Assembly: GCA_001769385.1 (NCBI GenBank)
Contig: MEPB01000049.1
Span: 157,771-221,770, forward strand
Source of the DNA: Bacteroidetes bacterium RIFCSPLOWO2_12_FULL_35_15
GTDB lineage: Bacteria; Bacteroidota; Bacteroidia; 2-12-FULL-35-15
Length of the DNA: 64,000 bases
Reading direction: 5' to 3'
Shown here: positions 8,472-18,009 of the stretch, piece after piece
Layout: the number at the start of each line of letters is the position of its first letter
How positions within the stretch are numbered: position 1 is the first letter of the stretch
Translations under genes and position numbers: made by a program
The notes under the pieces: model-generated
Seen by the model: only the letters and a program-made list of their open reading frames with translations
What the model was told of the DNA's origin: nothing
Database searches by the model: none

Positions 8472-9926
8472 TTAATAAAATTCATAGGCTCCAAGATCAG
8501 GAAATGTTCCATTTGGGCGATTCTTGTCATTTAGGTCCTTTGGTACACTAATTCCGGGATCACCGGTATCAATGGCAAAAGATGTGCTTATTAATTGATA
8601 ATCGTTTACACTATAGTCTTGGAAACCGGGATTGTTGTTTTTATAAACTGTACCATAATGAAGAGAACTATTCGTGTTCAAGTTTGTCTTGATGATACAA
8701 TGATTAAATTTAAAAGAAAATAAACCCGGAGCATAATTTGTGGAATCTAATCCGAGTTCGTCAGCAATATCACCATATATGATACAATTCCCGAAATAGC
8801 AACTATCTAGTGGTCTTATGTATGTTGTACTTCCACTGGAATAATAATTATTAAGAGCAAGAATTGGAGTTGCCCTCTGACTGCCGGTCCAGAAATTTGC
8901 AAACGTACAGTGCTCGAACTTATAACTTCCACCAATAGTAAGTGCGGCAACATATTGCCCGCAATTTGCAAATACACAGTTATTACTCCAGATGCGTGTT
9001 CCTTGTCCGTATAGTGCAGCCACCTGCATGTTTTTAACAATAGTGTTGGTGAGTTTTAATGTTGCTGCTGTGAGTGAACTAACAGTATCTGATTGAATTC
9101 CAATAGTACCATTTTTAATAATTGCCCAGTCGATCACATTGTTTTTGCTTAATGCCGAAAGCCATATTCCGCGCCATTGTCCGGGAAGCTCTTTGTAATC
9201 CGGTTCTAATCTGTCGCCTTGGAAAGTAATTTTGTTGTTTAATGAACCTTGTGAAATTAATGTTCCATCTTTATAAACAAATAAACAGGCATAATTATGA
9301 AAATACATATGAACACCAGCATCAATGGTTAATATACAAGCCGAATCAACCACTGCATAACCAAATACCAGATATGGAAGGTCATTAATTAATGTAGTAT
9401 CAAAACCACTTCGTCCAATGATGCTATATGCCGGAAATCCATTGGTAGGAAAATGATCCGGTTTTATCAAATGTACATTTTGTCCAATTGCTGTAAGCTT
9501 CACATCTTGAATATTTCCATTGATTTCAAAAATGATGGAATCCTTAATCAATAAAGGAGCACTTTGCGAAGGATTAACATGAACCTGAACAAAAACGTAT
9601 AAACTATCTCCTCCTAAAATTTCTATGTCTTGTAAAACAGGTGCCGAAGCAGTGGTGGAGATTCCGTCAATATTAAGTTTATAAGCAGAAGAACCTCCTC
9701 CGGCCAGAAAAGCTTTTGAAATATTCATGGTTTGTTTATACCGATTATGAATCGTAAATACTTTAGTTGTGGAACCGGCATACTTAAAAACGGTATCAAA
9801 TAATACTGAATCAGTAGAAAATTCAAGCTTTGCACTGGAATCAGTTAATAATTCATCTTTCTTGCAAGAGGATAAAATCAGAAACGAAAAAAGGATTACA
9901 AAAAATAGTCTTTTGAATAATTTCAT
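8472..9926 (-). CDS. Right-handed beta-helix lipoprotein, choice-of-anchor Q type
   Basis: Exported lipoprotein of 484 residues. MKLFKRLFFVILFSFLILSS precedes a cysteine, giving a clear lipobox. The next ~100 residues (LEFSTDSVLFDTVF onward) look like an immunoglobulin-type domain. The middle is a parallel beta-helix with serial short strands such as ITFQGDRLEP, TLKLTNTIVKN and CTFANFWTG. The end, DKNRPNGTFPDLGAYEFY, is the choice-of-anchor Q signature. A longer frame begins at 10058 but would run into the divergent gene at 10047 and bury the signal peptide, so ATG 9926 is used. Beta-helix proteins of this kind often bind or cleave polysaccharide, but no catalytic residues are identifiable. 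Confidence 0.85.
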   Translation of the reverse strand: MKLFKRLFFVILFSFLILSSCKKDELLTDSSAKLEFSTDSVLFDTVFKYAGSTTKVFTIHNRYKQTMNISKAFLAGGGSSAYKLNIDGISTTASAPVLQDIEILGGDSLYVFVQVHVNPSQSAPLLIKDSIIFEINGNIQDVKLTAIGQNVHLIKPDHFPTNGFPAYSIIGRSGFDTTLINDLPYLVFGYAVVDSACILTIDAGVHMYFHNYACLFVYKDGTLISQGSLNNKITFQGDRLEPDYKELPGQWRGIWLSALSKNNVIDWAIIKNGTIGIQSDTVSSLTAATLKLTNTIVKNMQVAALYGQGTRIWSNNCVFANCGQYVAALTIGGSYKFEHCTFANFWTGSQRATPILALNNYYSSGSTTYIRPLDSCYFGNCIIYGDIADELGLDSTNYAPGLFSFKFNHCIIKTNLNTNSSLHYGTVYKNNNPGFQDYSVNDYQLISTSFAIDTGDPGISVPKDLNDKNRPNGTFPDLGAYEFY

Positions 9927-9930
9927 TTTG

Positions 9931-9938
9931 CAAATATA
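9931..9938 (-). promoter_or_regulatory. -7 box TATATTTG four bases before ATG
   Basis: TATATTTG on the minus strand, followed by CAAA and then the ATG of the beta-helix lipoprotein gene at 9926. The spacing implies a leaderless or nearly leaderless transcript, and it supports the shorter start. Confidence 0.5.
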
Positions 9939-10025
9939 GAGTTTGGCGTTTTGTAAACGATAATTAAATAGAAATATTATAACAAACCATTTAAATTGAA
10001 AATCGCATAATTTTATGGATTTTAC

Positions 10026-10033
10026 TATATTTG
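10026..10033 (+). promoter_or_regulatory. -7 box TATATTTG for the PKD T9SS cargo gene
   Basis: TATATTTG fits TAnnTTTG and ends 13 bp before the ATG at 10047. Together with the minus-strand box at 9931-9938 it makes the 120-bp gap a divergent promoter region. Confidence 0.5.
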
Positions 10034-10046
10034 AAATAAAAAAATC

Positions 10047-11645
10047 ATGAGACAACACTACATTTATTTCTTTTTAGTTTTTTTGGGATCAGTTTTTCAA
10101 AAAAACAGTTTTGCCCAAAGCACTTACGTCTCTTCAAATTATGCAGTTTCCGGGGATACTCTTTATTTAACAAAAACTCAGGTTAGTGTAACTAATTTTG
10201 ATACAAGTGGTGCCGGCCTTACACTTGATTATTCAGCTTTATCAGGCGTGTCACAAAGACGGCTGATCTTTCGGGCACCCAATCAAACCGGATTTTCAAT
10301 TGCACAATGGCCCTATATCTTTAATGCGAGTAATGTAAATCTATCTTCTACGGACGATAAAACATTTTCCACCGCAAATTTGCAATACACAGATCCGAAT
10401 GATTATTATTTAAAGAATACATCCCTGCTTGAGCAAAAAGCTTCAAGCGCAAAAATAACCGTAGGTTCAACATCCGTAAATGTAAAAAATGTGTATGCCA
10501 CTTCTGATGTATTATTGAAATTTCCACTTAACTATGGAAATGTTGATTCATCAGAAGCATCCTTCACTACCAATATTCCCAATCTTTATTACAGAAGTAC
10601 AACCATCAAAAGGGTAAATCGGATAACCGGGTGGGGGAGTGTTACTACTCCGTATGGTACTTTTTCAAATTGCTTGAAATTGGAATCAACAGTCAGAGAG
10701 ATTGATACAGTTTCTATTGATACTGTGGGTTTCCCTCAAGACACACTTTATTATCGTGAGATAAAATGGTTTGACTCCTCAAAAAAATATGAAATTTTAT
10801 ATGTGAAACAAAATAAAATTGGTAACATGTATGTTACTCAAACTGTGGAATACCTCGATAATAAACAGTTTTTTCAACCCATTGCACTTTTTGCGTATTT
10901 GCCTTTGGCTCCAATAGTTAATGATACAGTTACTTTTCAAAATTTAAGTACCAACAGCTATTCTTATTCCTGGGATTTTGATGATCCGGCAAGCGGGGCA
11001 AACAATACTTCTAACGTTACTAATCCTTTGCATATATTTAATACCCCCGGAGTCTTTCAAGTGATGCTCATCGCAACTAATGGCCCCTTGTTGGATACAG
11101 TTATTATTCCCGTAAGCGTTGCCACTATACCGAGTGCTTCTTTTACTTATTCACCTTCGACAATTTTTGAAGGGGATACTGTTTTTTATACCAATACTTC
11201 TATAAATGCTGCTGTGTATAAATGGAATTTTGGAGACCCTTTGAGCGGTATTAAAGATACTTCTTTTTTAGCTGATCCAAAGCATGTATATGCGGTTGCA
11301 GGGACCTATTCTGTTGTGTTGATTGCATACAGCAGTGCGGGTGCTGATACAGCCTACGCCTCCATACTTGTTGATCCTGCAATAGTAAGTTCTTTAACTG
11401 AGAATGATCCGGTGAATAACCTGACTCTGTTTCCAAATCCTTCTAATGGCGAAGTTTGTATTCAGGCAACAACTGATGGAGTTTATTCAATTATCAATGA
11501 ATTGGGCCAAACGATCCGATCCTTTACATTAAATGTCGGCAATAATTATACTTTGAAAATTGAAAATTTAAGTAATGGTATTTACTTTATTGTTGGTTTT
11601 AGTAACAATAAAATGTCCAGGCAAAAAATGGTAATTGAGAAATAA
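10047..11645 (+). CDS. PKD-domain protein with T9SS type A sorting domain
   Basis: Secreted protein of 532 residues. A signal peptide ends NSFAQ at about residue 24. The first ~280 residues form a beta-rich region of unknown fold. Two PKD domains follow: YSYSWDFDDPASG at about 305 and AVYKWNFGDPLSG at about 390, each closed by a 'GVFQV/GTYSVVLIA' strand. The tail (LTLFPNPSNGEV, NELGQTIRSF, SNGIYFIVGF, KMVIEK) is a T9SS type A sorting domain cut on export. A strong rho-independent terminator follows 25 bp after the stop, so it is probably monocistronic. Binding target unknown. Confidence 0.9.
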   Translation: MRQHYIYFFLVFLGSVFQKNSFAQSTYVSSNYAVSGDTLYLTKTQVSVTNFDTSGAGLTLDYSALSGVSQRRLIFRAPNQTGFSIAQWPYIFNASNVNLSSTDDKTFSTANLQYTDPNDYYLKNTSLLEQKASSAKITVGSTSVNVKNVYATSDVLLKFPLNYGNVDSSEASFTTNIPNLYYRSTTIKRVNRITGWGSVTTPYGTFSNCLKLESTVREIDTVSIDTVGFPQDTLYYREIKWFDSSKKYEILYVKQNKIGNMYVTQTVEYLDNKQFFQPIALFAYLPLAPIVNDTVTFQNLSTNSYSYSWDFDDPASGANNTSNVTNPLHIFNTPGVFQVMLIATNGPLLDTVIIPVSVATIPSASFTYSPSTIFEGDTVFYTNTSINAAVYKWNFGDPLSGIKDTSFLADPKHVYAVAGTYSVVLIAYSSAGADTAYASILVDPAIVSSLTENDPVNNLTLFPNPSNGEVCIQATTDGVYSIINELGQTIRSFTLNVGNNYTLKIENLSNGIYFIVGFSNNKMSRQKMVIEK

Positions 11646-11670
11646 ATCAGGGAAAAGAAATTTTAAAAAC

Positions 11671-11700
11671 GGTCACAAAAATTTTGTGACCTTTTTTTTT
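11671..11700 (+). terminator. Rho-independent terminator
   Basis: GGTCACAA, a 5-base loop and TTGTGACC are followed by an unbroken run of nine T. It closes the PKD/T9SS gene. The remainder of the gap to 11940 holds no feature I can name. Confidence 0.9.
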
Positions 11701-11940
11701 ATGTTCGATTTTATCAGATATATATTTTAATTTTCTATGTCGTGAATTTCATATAGAACAAAATCTTCAGCCTTGTGCTTTTATGGAATTTCATAAAGAA
11801 TGGCATCAATCAATAAAAAACCATAAATTTGTATGTTAAGGTGGTAACTAAACATTTTTGGAAGAAAAGAGGGGATAGTTTAGTATTAAAATTAAAATAT
11901 AAAAAAGACGCAATTCCCCATCTATCGGGCTATTCTATAT

Positions 11941-14900
11941 ATGAGTAAGAATTTAAGGATCATCTACATTTTATTTCTGCTTTTGGGCTTGGAAACTCAT
12001 TTGGCTTTTGCCCAAACTTCCTTTGCTTCTGAAGACGATATGAAAAAGCAGGCTCAGAAACTATTTTCTGACGAGGAGTTTGAACAAGCTTTCCCATTGT
12101 ATTCGCAACTTGTTAGTCTTTACCCAAAAGATCCCAATTATAACTATCGGCTTGGCGTTTGTATGCTTTTTGCCAGTGATGATAAGGAGCGCCCTATCCC
12201 GTTTTTAGAATTTGCCTCACATAGCAAAGACGTTGATAAGGAAGCTTTTTATTATTTAGGAAAAGCATATCATCTGAATTATCGTTTTGATGAAGCGATA
12301 GCTTCTTATTTCGCTTATAAAAAAGTTGCATCTAATTCAAATGCACAGCGATTAATGGTGGATCACCAGATCGAAATGTGTAAAAATGGTAAACAATTGT
12401 TGCGCAACCTTACTGATCTGATTGTGATTGATAAAAAAGAAATGAGTCGTGAAGATTTTTATCGCTCGTATGATATTTCAGGTTTAGGAGGAAAATTACT
12501 TTCAAAACCTGATGAAAAAGAGTTTAAAACGCCACTCGACAAAAAGAAAAAGGATAATTCCATCATCTATCTGGCATCAAATAATAATCAAATTTATTTT
12601 GCAAGTTATGGTACTGATGGTAAACATGGGAAAGATATTTTCCTGGTTAAAAAATTACCAAACGGAGAATGGAGTCAGGGCCAAACACTGGGAAGCCCTA
12701 TAAATACAGAGTATGATGAAGATTATCCGTTTCTTCATCCCAATGGAAGAGTATTGTATTTCTGTTCAAAAGGCCATAACTCAATGGGTGGATATGATAT
12801 TTTTAAATCCACTTTTAATACAGAAACAAACAACTGGAATCCTCCTGTAAACCTTGACTTTCCTATTAATACTCCTGATGATGATATTTTATATGTAACA
12901 GATGGAAATGAAAAAGAAGCCTATTTTTCTTCTGCTCGATCAAGTAAAACAGGAAGTACAGCCGTTTATCATATAAATGTAGAACGGAAACCAATTGATT
13001 TTGCCATCATTAAAGGAACTGTTGTAAAAAACCGGGACAATCAAAAGCTCGATGCGAAAATTACAGTTAAGGATCTGGCCGACAATTCCATTCTTGGGAT
13101 ATATAATTCAAGCCCCGAAACCGGAATTTATGTTATTAATTTACCCAGTAGTGGAAGATTTTTATATACGGTAGAATCAGAAGGATTTGCTACTCAATCT
13201 GAAATGATAACGCTACCCATGCAGCATGAATTCAAACCCATGAAGCAAGAAATTAGTTATGATCCGACTACAGATAAATTAATAGTGAAAAATTCATTTG
13301 ATCAGGAAATAGATGATTCTAACTACCTGTTGGCGATGAAGTATATCAAAGAAAAATCAAAAATGGATGTTTCTCCGGTAGAATCTGTTACTACCGATGC
13401 TTCGAAAGAAATTGATACAGTTTCTGCTCAGCTTGCTTCAAATCAAAATAAAAATACTACAACAACTACCGGTTTAACAAATGATGACATTGTTAAAATC
13501 GCTTATAACGATGCAAAGGATGTTGAAACGGAAGCCAAAGATCTGCGGGAACAAGCAGATATCGCTCTGAATTTTGCAAATCAAAAAAATGAACAGGCAC
13601 AAAACAAAACAAAAGAAGCTTCTGGCTTTATGGAGGAAGCAGCCAAAACAGATGATAACATAAAAAAACAAGCGATAACCGAAAAGGCTGCAGATGCTTC
13701 TAAAGAAGCAGAATTATTAAATCAGGAAACGGTAAGTGCTTTTAATTTGGCTAAAAAATTAGACATCGCTGCAAAGGCGAAACAGGAAGAAGCTGATCTA
13801 TCCCTGAAATATTCTCAGGATCTGGAGGCTGCCGTGAAATCAAAAAATGCAACAGATGCCTTGGCTAGACTAGAGGCTCAGGAAAAAAAACTGGAAGAGT
13901 TGAGTCAGAAAAATTCAGCAACTTCTTCGATCTCTAACAGCTTAAAAATTGATCTTGATAACAAGCAACGTGAATTGGATAAAGCAATTCAAACATCTTC
14001 TGACCTGAAGACAGAAATTGCCGACAATGAAACGATCATCACTAATTTAGGAGATGATCTTGATAATACAAAAAATGAAGATCTGCAAAAAGGATTAAGC
14101 AATCAGATCGATGAGTTAAATAAAGATATTGCTGAAAAGCAAAAACAAATTGATCAGAATGAATTGGTAGTTGCAAAATTGCAAAAAGAGCTGGCCGGAA
14201 TTAATAATGAAAATTTATTAGTAAATTCTGTTATCGATCAATCCAAGACAGGAACAAGCGAGACAGCGGCAGCAAATGTGGCTTCAATAGATAAAAATAA
14301 ATTAGAGGAACAGGTTAATAATATTAAGAATTCATCAAGCAGCACCAACTCAATTGCAACAACAACTTCTAACAATCAACAACCAACAGCCAATTATGAT
14401 AAATACACAACTGATCTGGCTGCTGCCGAAAAATTAACAGATGAAATTGAACGTGAAAAAACAAAATCTGATGTTTTGAAAAAATGGTCGGAGGCAATTG
14501 ATTCGGATGTTGCAAAACAAAAACAAAATTTAGTTTCGGCTACCTCTGAAGAAAAAACTAGCATTAACCAAAAAATTGCCGATGCAGAAAAGTTGTCTGC
14601 TGAAAAACAAACTCAGTCTGATGTAAGTTTGGCAAAAGTGGAAACACTTAAACAAAAACAAGTTATTGCTGCTAACACAACGAATAACACAACAACGAAT
14701 GTAACTACAACATCCAACAATCAGCAACAGGAAACAAATCCGGCATTTACCAAATATGAAACTAATTTAGCGGATGCTGAAAAAATAACAGATGCAACAG
14801 AACGCGAAAAAGCAAAAGCTGATCTGTATCTTATGTGGTCACAAGCATTAGATGCTGATATTGCAAAACAAAAACAAAATCTGAATGCTACCACTGATCC

Positions 14901-17679
14901 GGAACAAAAAGAAATTATAGCAAAAAGAATTGAGGAGGAAGAAAAATTGTCGGGTGAAAAACAAACACAGTCTGATGTAAGTTTGGCTAAGTTGGAGTCC
15001 TTAAAACAACAAAAGGCTATTGCAACCAACAACCAACAACCAACAACCAACGAACAGCCTTTGGTTATTCCCGATTATAAAAAATATGAAGACAACTTAG
15101 CAGATGCCGAAAAAATTTCAGATGAATCGGAACGCGAAAAAACAAAAGCAGATGTTTTTAAAAAATGGTCAGAAGCAATTGAAATGGATGTTGCAAAACA
15201 AAAACAAAGTCTGGAAACTACAACTGATACAGAGCAAAAAGCATTGTTGGCAAAAAATATTTCGGATGCGGAACAATTATATAAAGAGAAACAAACACAA
15301 TCTGATAATAGTTTAGCAAAGGTTGAAACCTTAAAACAACAAAATGAAACTGTAACAACTAATGTTACACCGGTAACAAACAATGAGCAACCAATAACAA
15401 CTCCTGATTATAAAGTTTATTCCGATAATTTTGCAGAAGCAGAAAAAATCAGCGATGAAACAGAACGCGAAAAAACAAAAGCAGATGTTTTGAAAAAATG
15501 GTCAGAAGCAATTGATGCAGATGTTGCAAAACAAAAACAGGAATTTATTGCTACCACTGATCCGGAAAAGAAAAAATTACTTTCAGAAACAATATCAGCC
15601 GGAAAAGAACTTTCTGAAGAAAAACAACTTTTAGCAAATGAATCTTTGGCGAAAGTAGAATCAATCAAACAACCGCTTGTTGTTCATACAAATACAGTTA
15701 TTCCTCCCGATACTTCTGTTACACAAAATACAACAGAAACGAATGCCGGAACAACTGTAAAATCAGTAAATGCAACAACAAACGAGAGTCGGACACCTTA
15801 TAGCGCAAGCGGTGTAGCTGATCAAATTGAAAAGTCGAATATAATTAATAAAGAGGCCGATGATCTGATTGCACGGTCTGTAGAGTTAAAATCACAGGCA
15901 GTGGAGCAAACCAATGAAGAAACAAAAAACTCAATGTATGCTCAATCTGAAGATCTGATAAAACAGTCGAAAGATAAAAAAATGGAAGCTGCCCAGCTTA
16001 TAGCTTCTGCTAATAAAGCACAGTTTTTTGAAAATCAGGAACTGCTGAATAAATATGTTATCATGTTTCAAAAAAATGAAGCGGACGAAATTTCTATCGC
16101 AGAAATGATGAGTGATGAATCGAAAATATTTTTTGAGAAGGGACAGAAATTCCGTACACAAGCCGATTCATCTAATTTATATTATGAAAAAGAAGCAGCA
16201 ACAGATGAAGCATACAAAAACGAATTGATAGCTTTGGATAAACAAAGAAGAGGAATTGATATTTACAAAAAATATGATACAACAGGTGCAGCTAATTTAG
16301 CTGTAGCTAGTACTTCAAATAAAAATCCTGATAATGTAAACACGACAGAACCAACAACTAACACAACTCAACCAATAACTAACACAACACAACCTGAAAC
16401 AAATACAACACAACCAACTAACACAATACAGCCTGTAACTAATACTATACAACCTTCTGTAATTTCATTGGAAGAGAATGAAAAATTTGAACGGAAATCT
16501 GTTCCTGTTTATTCAGCTAACAAGCCAATTCCGGTAAATGAAAAATTGCCTGAAGGATTGATTTTTAAAGTTCAGATCGGTGCATTCAAAAATCCGATAC
16601 CGCAAGATCTGTTTCAGGGAATGAGTCCAATAACAGGAGAAACTACCCCACAAGGATTTATACGATATACTGCAGGTTTATTTATTAAGTTTTCTACAGC
16701 AGATAAAGTGAAAAAAGAGATCAGAGATCTGGGATATAAAGATGCGTTTGTTGTGGCATTTTTAAATGGAAAACGTATCTCCATGAATGAAGCATTGACA
16801 ATGGCCGGTATCAATCCTGCAGAAATTGCACAAGCGAATAATAACCAAACATCAACTACAACACAAACCCCTGTTGCAACAACTAACAACCAACAACCGA
16901 TTGCAAATAACCAACAAACAGCAATTGCCCATACCGAAAACATTGCAGCTGTAAATGGTTTATTTTATACGGTTCAGATAGGAGTGTTTTCTCAACAGGT
17001 TTCCTCAGAAAAGCTTTATAATATTCAACCATTGTATATCGAAACAGCACCGAATGGAAATTTACGTTACAACACGGGTATTTATAACAATGTTCAGCGT
17101 GCAGCGGAAGCAAAAGATATAATTGTTGGAAAAGGATTAAAAGACGCATATGTTACTGCTTATTACCAAGGGAAACGAATTTCTTTGACAGAGGCAAAAC
17201 AACTTGAAGCACAAGGAAGCTCTGTTTTTTCAACTGTTTCAACTATCAATGAGATGCCAAATTTTAATACTGTTGCAAATCAAACACCTGCTGTAAATAC
17301 GCATACGGAACAACCAATCACCAATAACCAGCAGCCAAATTCAAATGAAAACCAGCAATTGAATAAGATAATTGATCAAAATAACACACAAACGATTGAA
17401 TCTGGTGTTATCTATAAAGTGCAGATAGGTGCATTTTCAAATGAGGTTCCTTTGCAAGTTGCCAATAAGTTTTTGAGTATTGCATCAGAAGGAATAAAAA
17501 ATTATAAAGACGAAAAAGGGTTGACGATATACACGATTGGTAGTTTCAAAACATATGATGAAGCAGCAGCCTCAAAAGTAAAAGTTGCCGGAGCAGGTAT
17601 TCCGGATGCATTTATTGTTGCCTATAACAATGGAAAAAAAATCAGCCTGGATGAAGCAAAAACTTTATTAAACAAATGA
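11941..17679 (+). CDS. Giant PorE-like protein: TPR, PD40 propeller, coiled coils, three SPOR domains
   Basis: 1912-residue exported protein. The signal peptide ends LAFAQ at residue 25. TPR helices (about 30-150) are followed by a PD40/WD40-like propeller (about 195-345, with NNQIYFASYG, DEDYPFLHPNGRVLYF and GHNSMGGYDIF), then a carboxypeptidase-regulatory-like domain (about 355-440). That order matches T9SS component PorE. Where PorE has an OmpA-like domain, this protein has long Ala/Glu/Lys coiled coils, four tandem ~110-residue repeats (about 816-1240), Thr/Asn/Gln-rich linkers and three SPOR-type domains (about 1537-1622, 1672-1759 and 1821-1912, each starting with a VQIGAF/VQIGVF strand). 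SPOR domains bind denuded peptidoglycan glycan, so it probably tethers a periplasmic or outer-membrane complex to the wall. It overlaps clpS by four bases. Confidence 0.88.
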   Translation: MSKNLRIIYILFLLLGLETHLAFAQTSFASEDDMKKQAQKLFSDEEFEQAFPLYSQLVSLYPKDPNYNYRLGVCMLFASDDKERPIPFLEFASHSKDVDKEAFYYLGKAYHLNYRFDEAIASYFAYKKVASNSNAQRLMVDHQIEMCKNGKQLLRNLTDLIVIDKKEMSREDFYRSYDISGLGGKLLSKPDEKEFKTPLDKKKKDNSIIYLASNNNQIYFASYGTDGKHGKDIFLVKKLPNGEWSQGQTLGSPINTEYDEDYPFLHPNGRVLYFCSKGHNSMGGYDIFKSTFNTETNNWNPPVNLDFPINTPDDDILYVTDGNEKEAYFSSARSSKTGSTAVYHINVERKPIDFAIIKGTVVKNRDNQKLDAKITVKDLADNSILGIYNSSPETGIYVINLPSSGRFLYTVESEGFATQSEMITLPMQHEFKPMKQEISYDPTTDKLIVKNSFDQEIDDSNYLLAMKYIKEKSKMDVSPVESVTTDASKEIDTVSAQLASNQNKNTTTTTGLTNDDIVKIAYNDAKDVETEAKDLREQADIALNFANQKNEQAQNKTKEASGFMEEAAKTDDNIKKQAITEKAADASKEAELLNQETVSAFNLAKKLDIAAKAKQEEADLSLKYSQDLEAAVKSKNATDALARLEAQEKKLEELSQKNSATSSISNSLKIDLDNKQRELDKAIQTSSDLKTEIADNETIITNLGDDLDNTKNEDLQKGLSNQIDELNKDIAEKQKQIDQNELVVAKLQKELAGINNENLLVNSVIDQSKTGTSETAAANVASIDKNKLEEQVNNIKNSSSSTNSIATTTSNNQQPTANYDKYTTDLAAAEKLTDEIEREKTKSDVLKKWSEAIDSDVAKQKQNLVSATSEEKTSINQKIADAEKLSAEKQTQSDVSLAKVETLKQKQVIAANTTNNTTTNVTTTSNNQQQETNPAFTKYETNLADAEKITDATEREKAKADLYLMWSQALDADIAKQKQNLNATTDPEQKEIIAKRIEEEEKLSGEKQTQSDVSLAKLESLKQQKAIATNNQQPTTNEQPLVIPDYKKYEDNLADAEKISDESEREKTKADVFKKWSEAIEMDVAKQKQSLETTTDTEQKALLAKNISDAEQLYKEKQTQSDNSLAKVETLKQQNETVTTNVTPVTNNEQPITTPDYKVYSDNFAEAEKISDETEREKTKADVLKKWSEAIDADVAKQKQEFIATTDPEKKKLLSETISAGKELSEEKQLLANESLAKVESIKQPLVVHTNTVIPPDTSVTQNTTETNAGTTVKSVNATTNESRTPYSASGVADQIEKSNIINKEADDLIARSVELKSQAVEQTNEETKNSMYAQSEDLIKQSKDKKMEAAQLIASANKAQFFENQELLNKYVIMFQKNEADEISIAEMMSDESKIFFEKGQKFRTQADSSNLYYEKEAATDEAYKNELIALDKQRRGIDIYKKYDTTGAANLAVASTSNKNPDNVNTTEPTTNTTQPITNTTQPETNTTQPTNTIQPVTNTIQPSVISLEENEKFERKSVPVYSANKPIPVNEKLPEGLIFKVQIGAFKNPIPQDLFQGMSPITGETTPQGFIRYTAGLFIKFSTADKVKKEIRDLGYKDAFVVAFLNGKRISMNEALTMAGINPAEIAQANNNQTSTTTQTPVATTNNQQPIANNQQTAIAHTENIAAVNGLFYTVQIGVFSQQVSSEKLYNIQPLYIETAPNGNLRYNTGIYNNVQRAAEAKDIIVGKGLKDAYVTAYYQGKRISLTEAKQLEAQGSSVFSTVSTINEMPNFNTVANQTPAVNTHTEQPITNNQQPNSNENQQLNKIIDQNNTQTIESGVIYKVQIGAFSNEVPLQVANKFLSIASEGIKNYKDEKGLTIYTIGSFKTYDEAAASKVKVAGAGIPDAFIVAYNNGKKISLDEAKTLLNK
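14389..15665 (+). repeat. Four tandem ~110-residue coding repeats
   Basis: Within the PorE-like gene, units begin near 14389, 14741, 15071 and 15403. Each encodes the pattern 'Y..NLADAEKISD..EREK.KADV.KKWSEAID.DVAKQKQ' followed by a Thr/Asn/Gln linker. Linkers differ in length, giving periods of about 352, 330 and 332 bp. The repeats are charged and helical, and probably form extended rods. Confidence 0.85.
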
Positions 17680-17984
17680 TGAACACCCAAAATTTTGATA
17701 AGAAACATCACGACCCGGATGTTGAATCGGATGTACTTTTAGCACCGGATGAAGTGGAAGTGTCTGATAAGCAAATAATACTTTATAATGATGATTTTAA
17801 TACGTTCGATTTTGTAATTGAATCATTGATAAAGGTTTGTAAACAGGATCCAATACAGGCTGAACAATGTACTTTTCTGGTTCATTACAAAGGGAAATGT
17901 TCTGTTAAAAAAGGTTCCTATGAAGTGTTGGAACCCTATTGTACTGCTTTATTAGAGCGAGGTCTGACGGCTGAGATAGAATAA
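17676..17984 (+). CDS. clpS: ClpS, adaptor of the Clp protease
   Basis: Small cytosolic adaptor that delivers N-degron substrates to ClpA/ClpC-ClpP. The core shows the family pattern: IILYNDDFNTFDFVIESLIK (ligand pocket with the NDD-x-NT motif) then EAEQ-like QAEQCTFLVHYKGKC, ending ALLERGLTAEIE. At 102 residues it is of normal length, with a disordered acidic N-terminus. Its ATG overlaps the stop of the giant gene by ATGA, so the two are likely translationally coupled, although their functions are not obviously related. The M48 lipoprotein gene follows after 25 bp. Confidence 0.93.
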   Translation: MMNTQNFDKKHHDPDVESDVLLAPDEVEVSDKQIILYNDDFNTFDFVIESLIKVCKQDPIQAEQCTFLVHYKGKCSVKKGSYEVLEPYCTALLERGLTAEIE

Positions 17985-18009
17985 TAAAATATATATATTT
18001 TTAGTTTTC

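Noticed and set aside
14530..15668. Several 65-109 residue minus-strand frames
   Set aside because: Antisense shadows of the four tandem repeats in the PorE-like gene; they resemble each other only because the sense repeats do.
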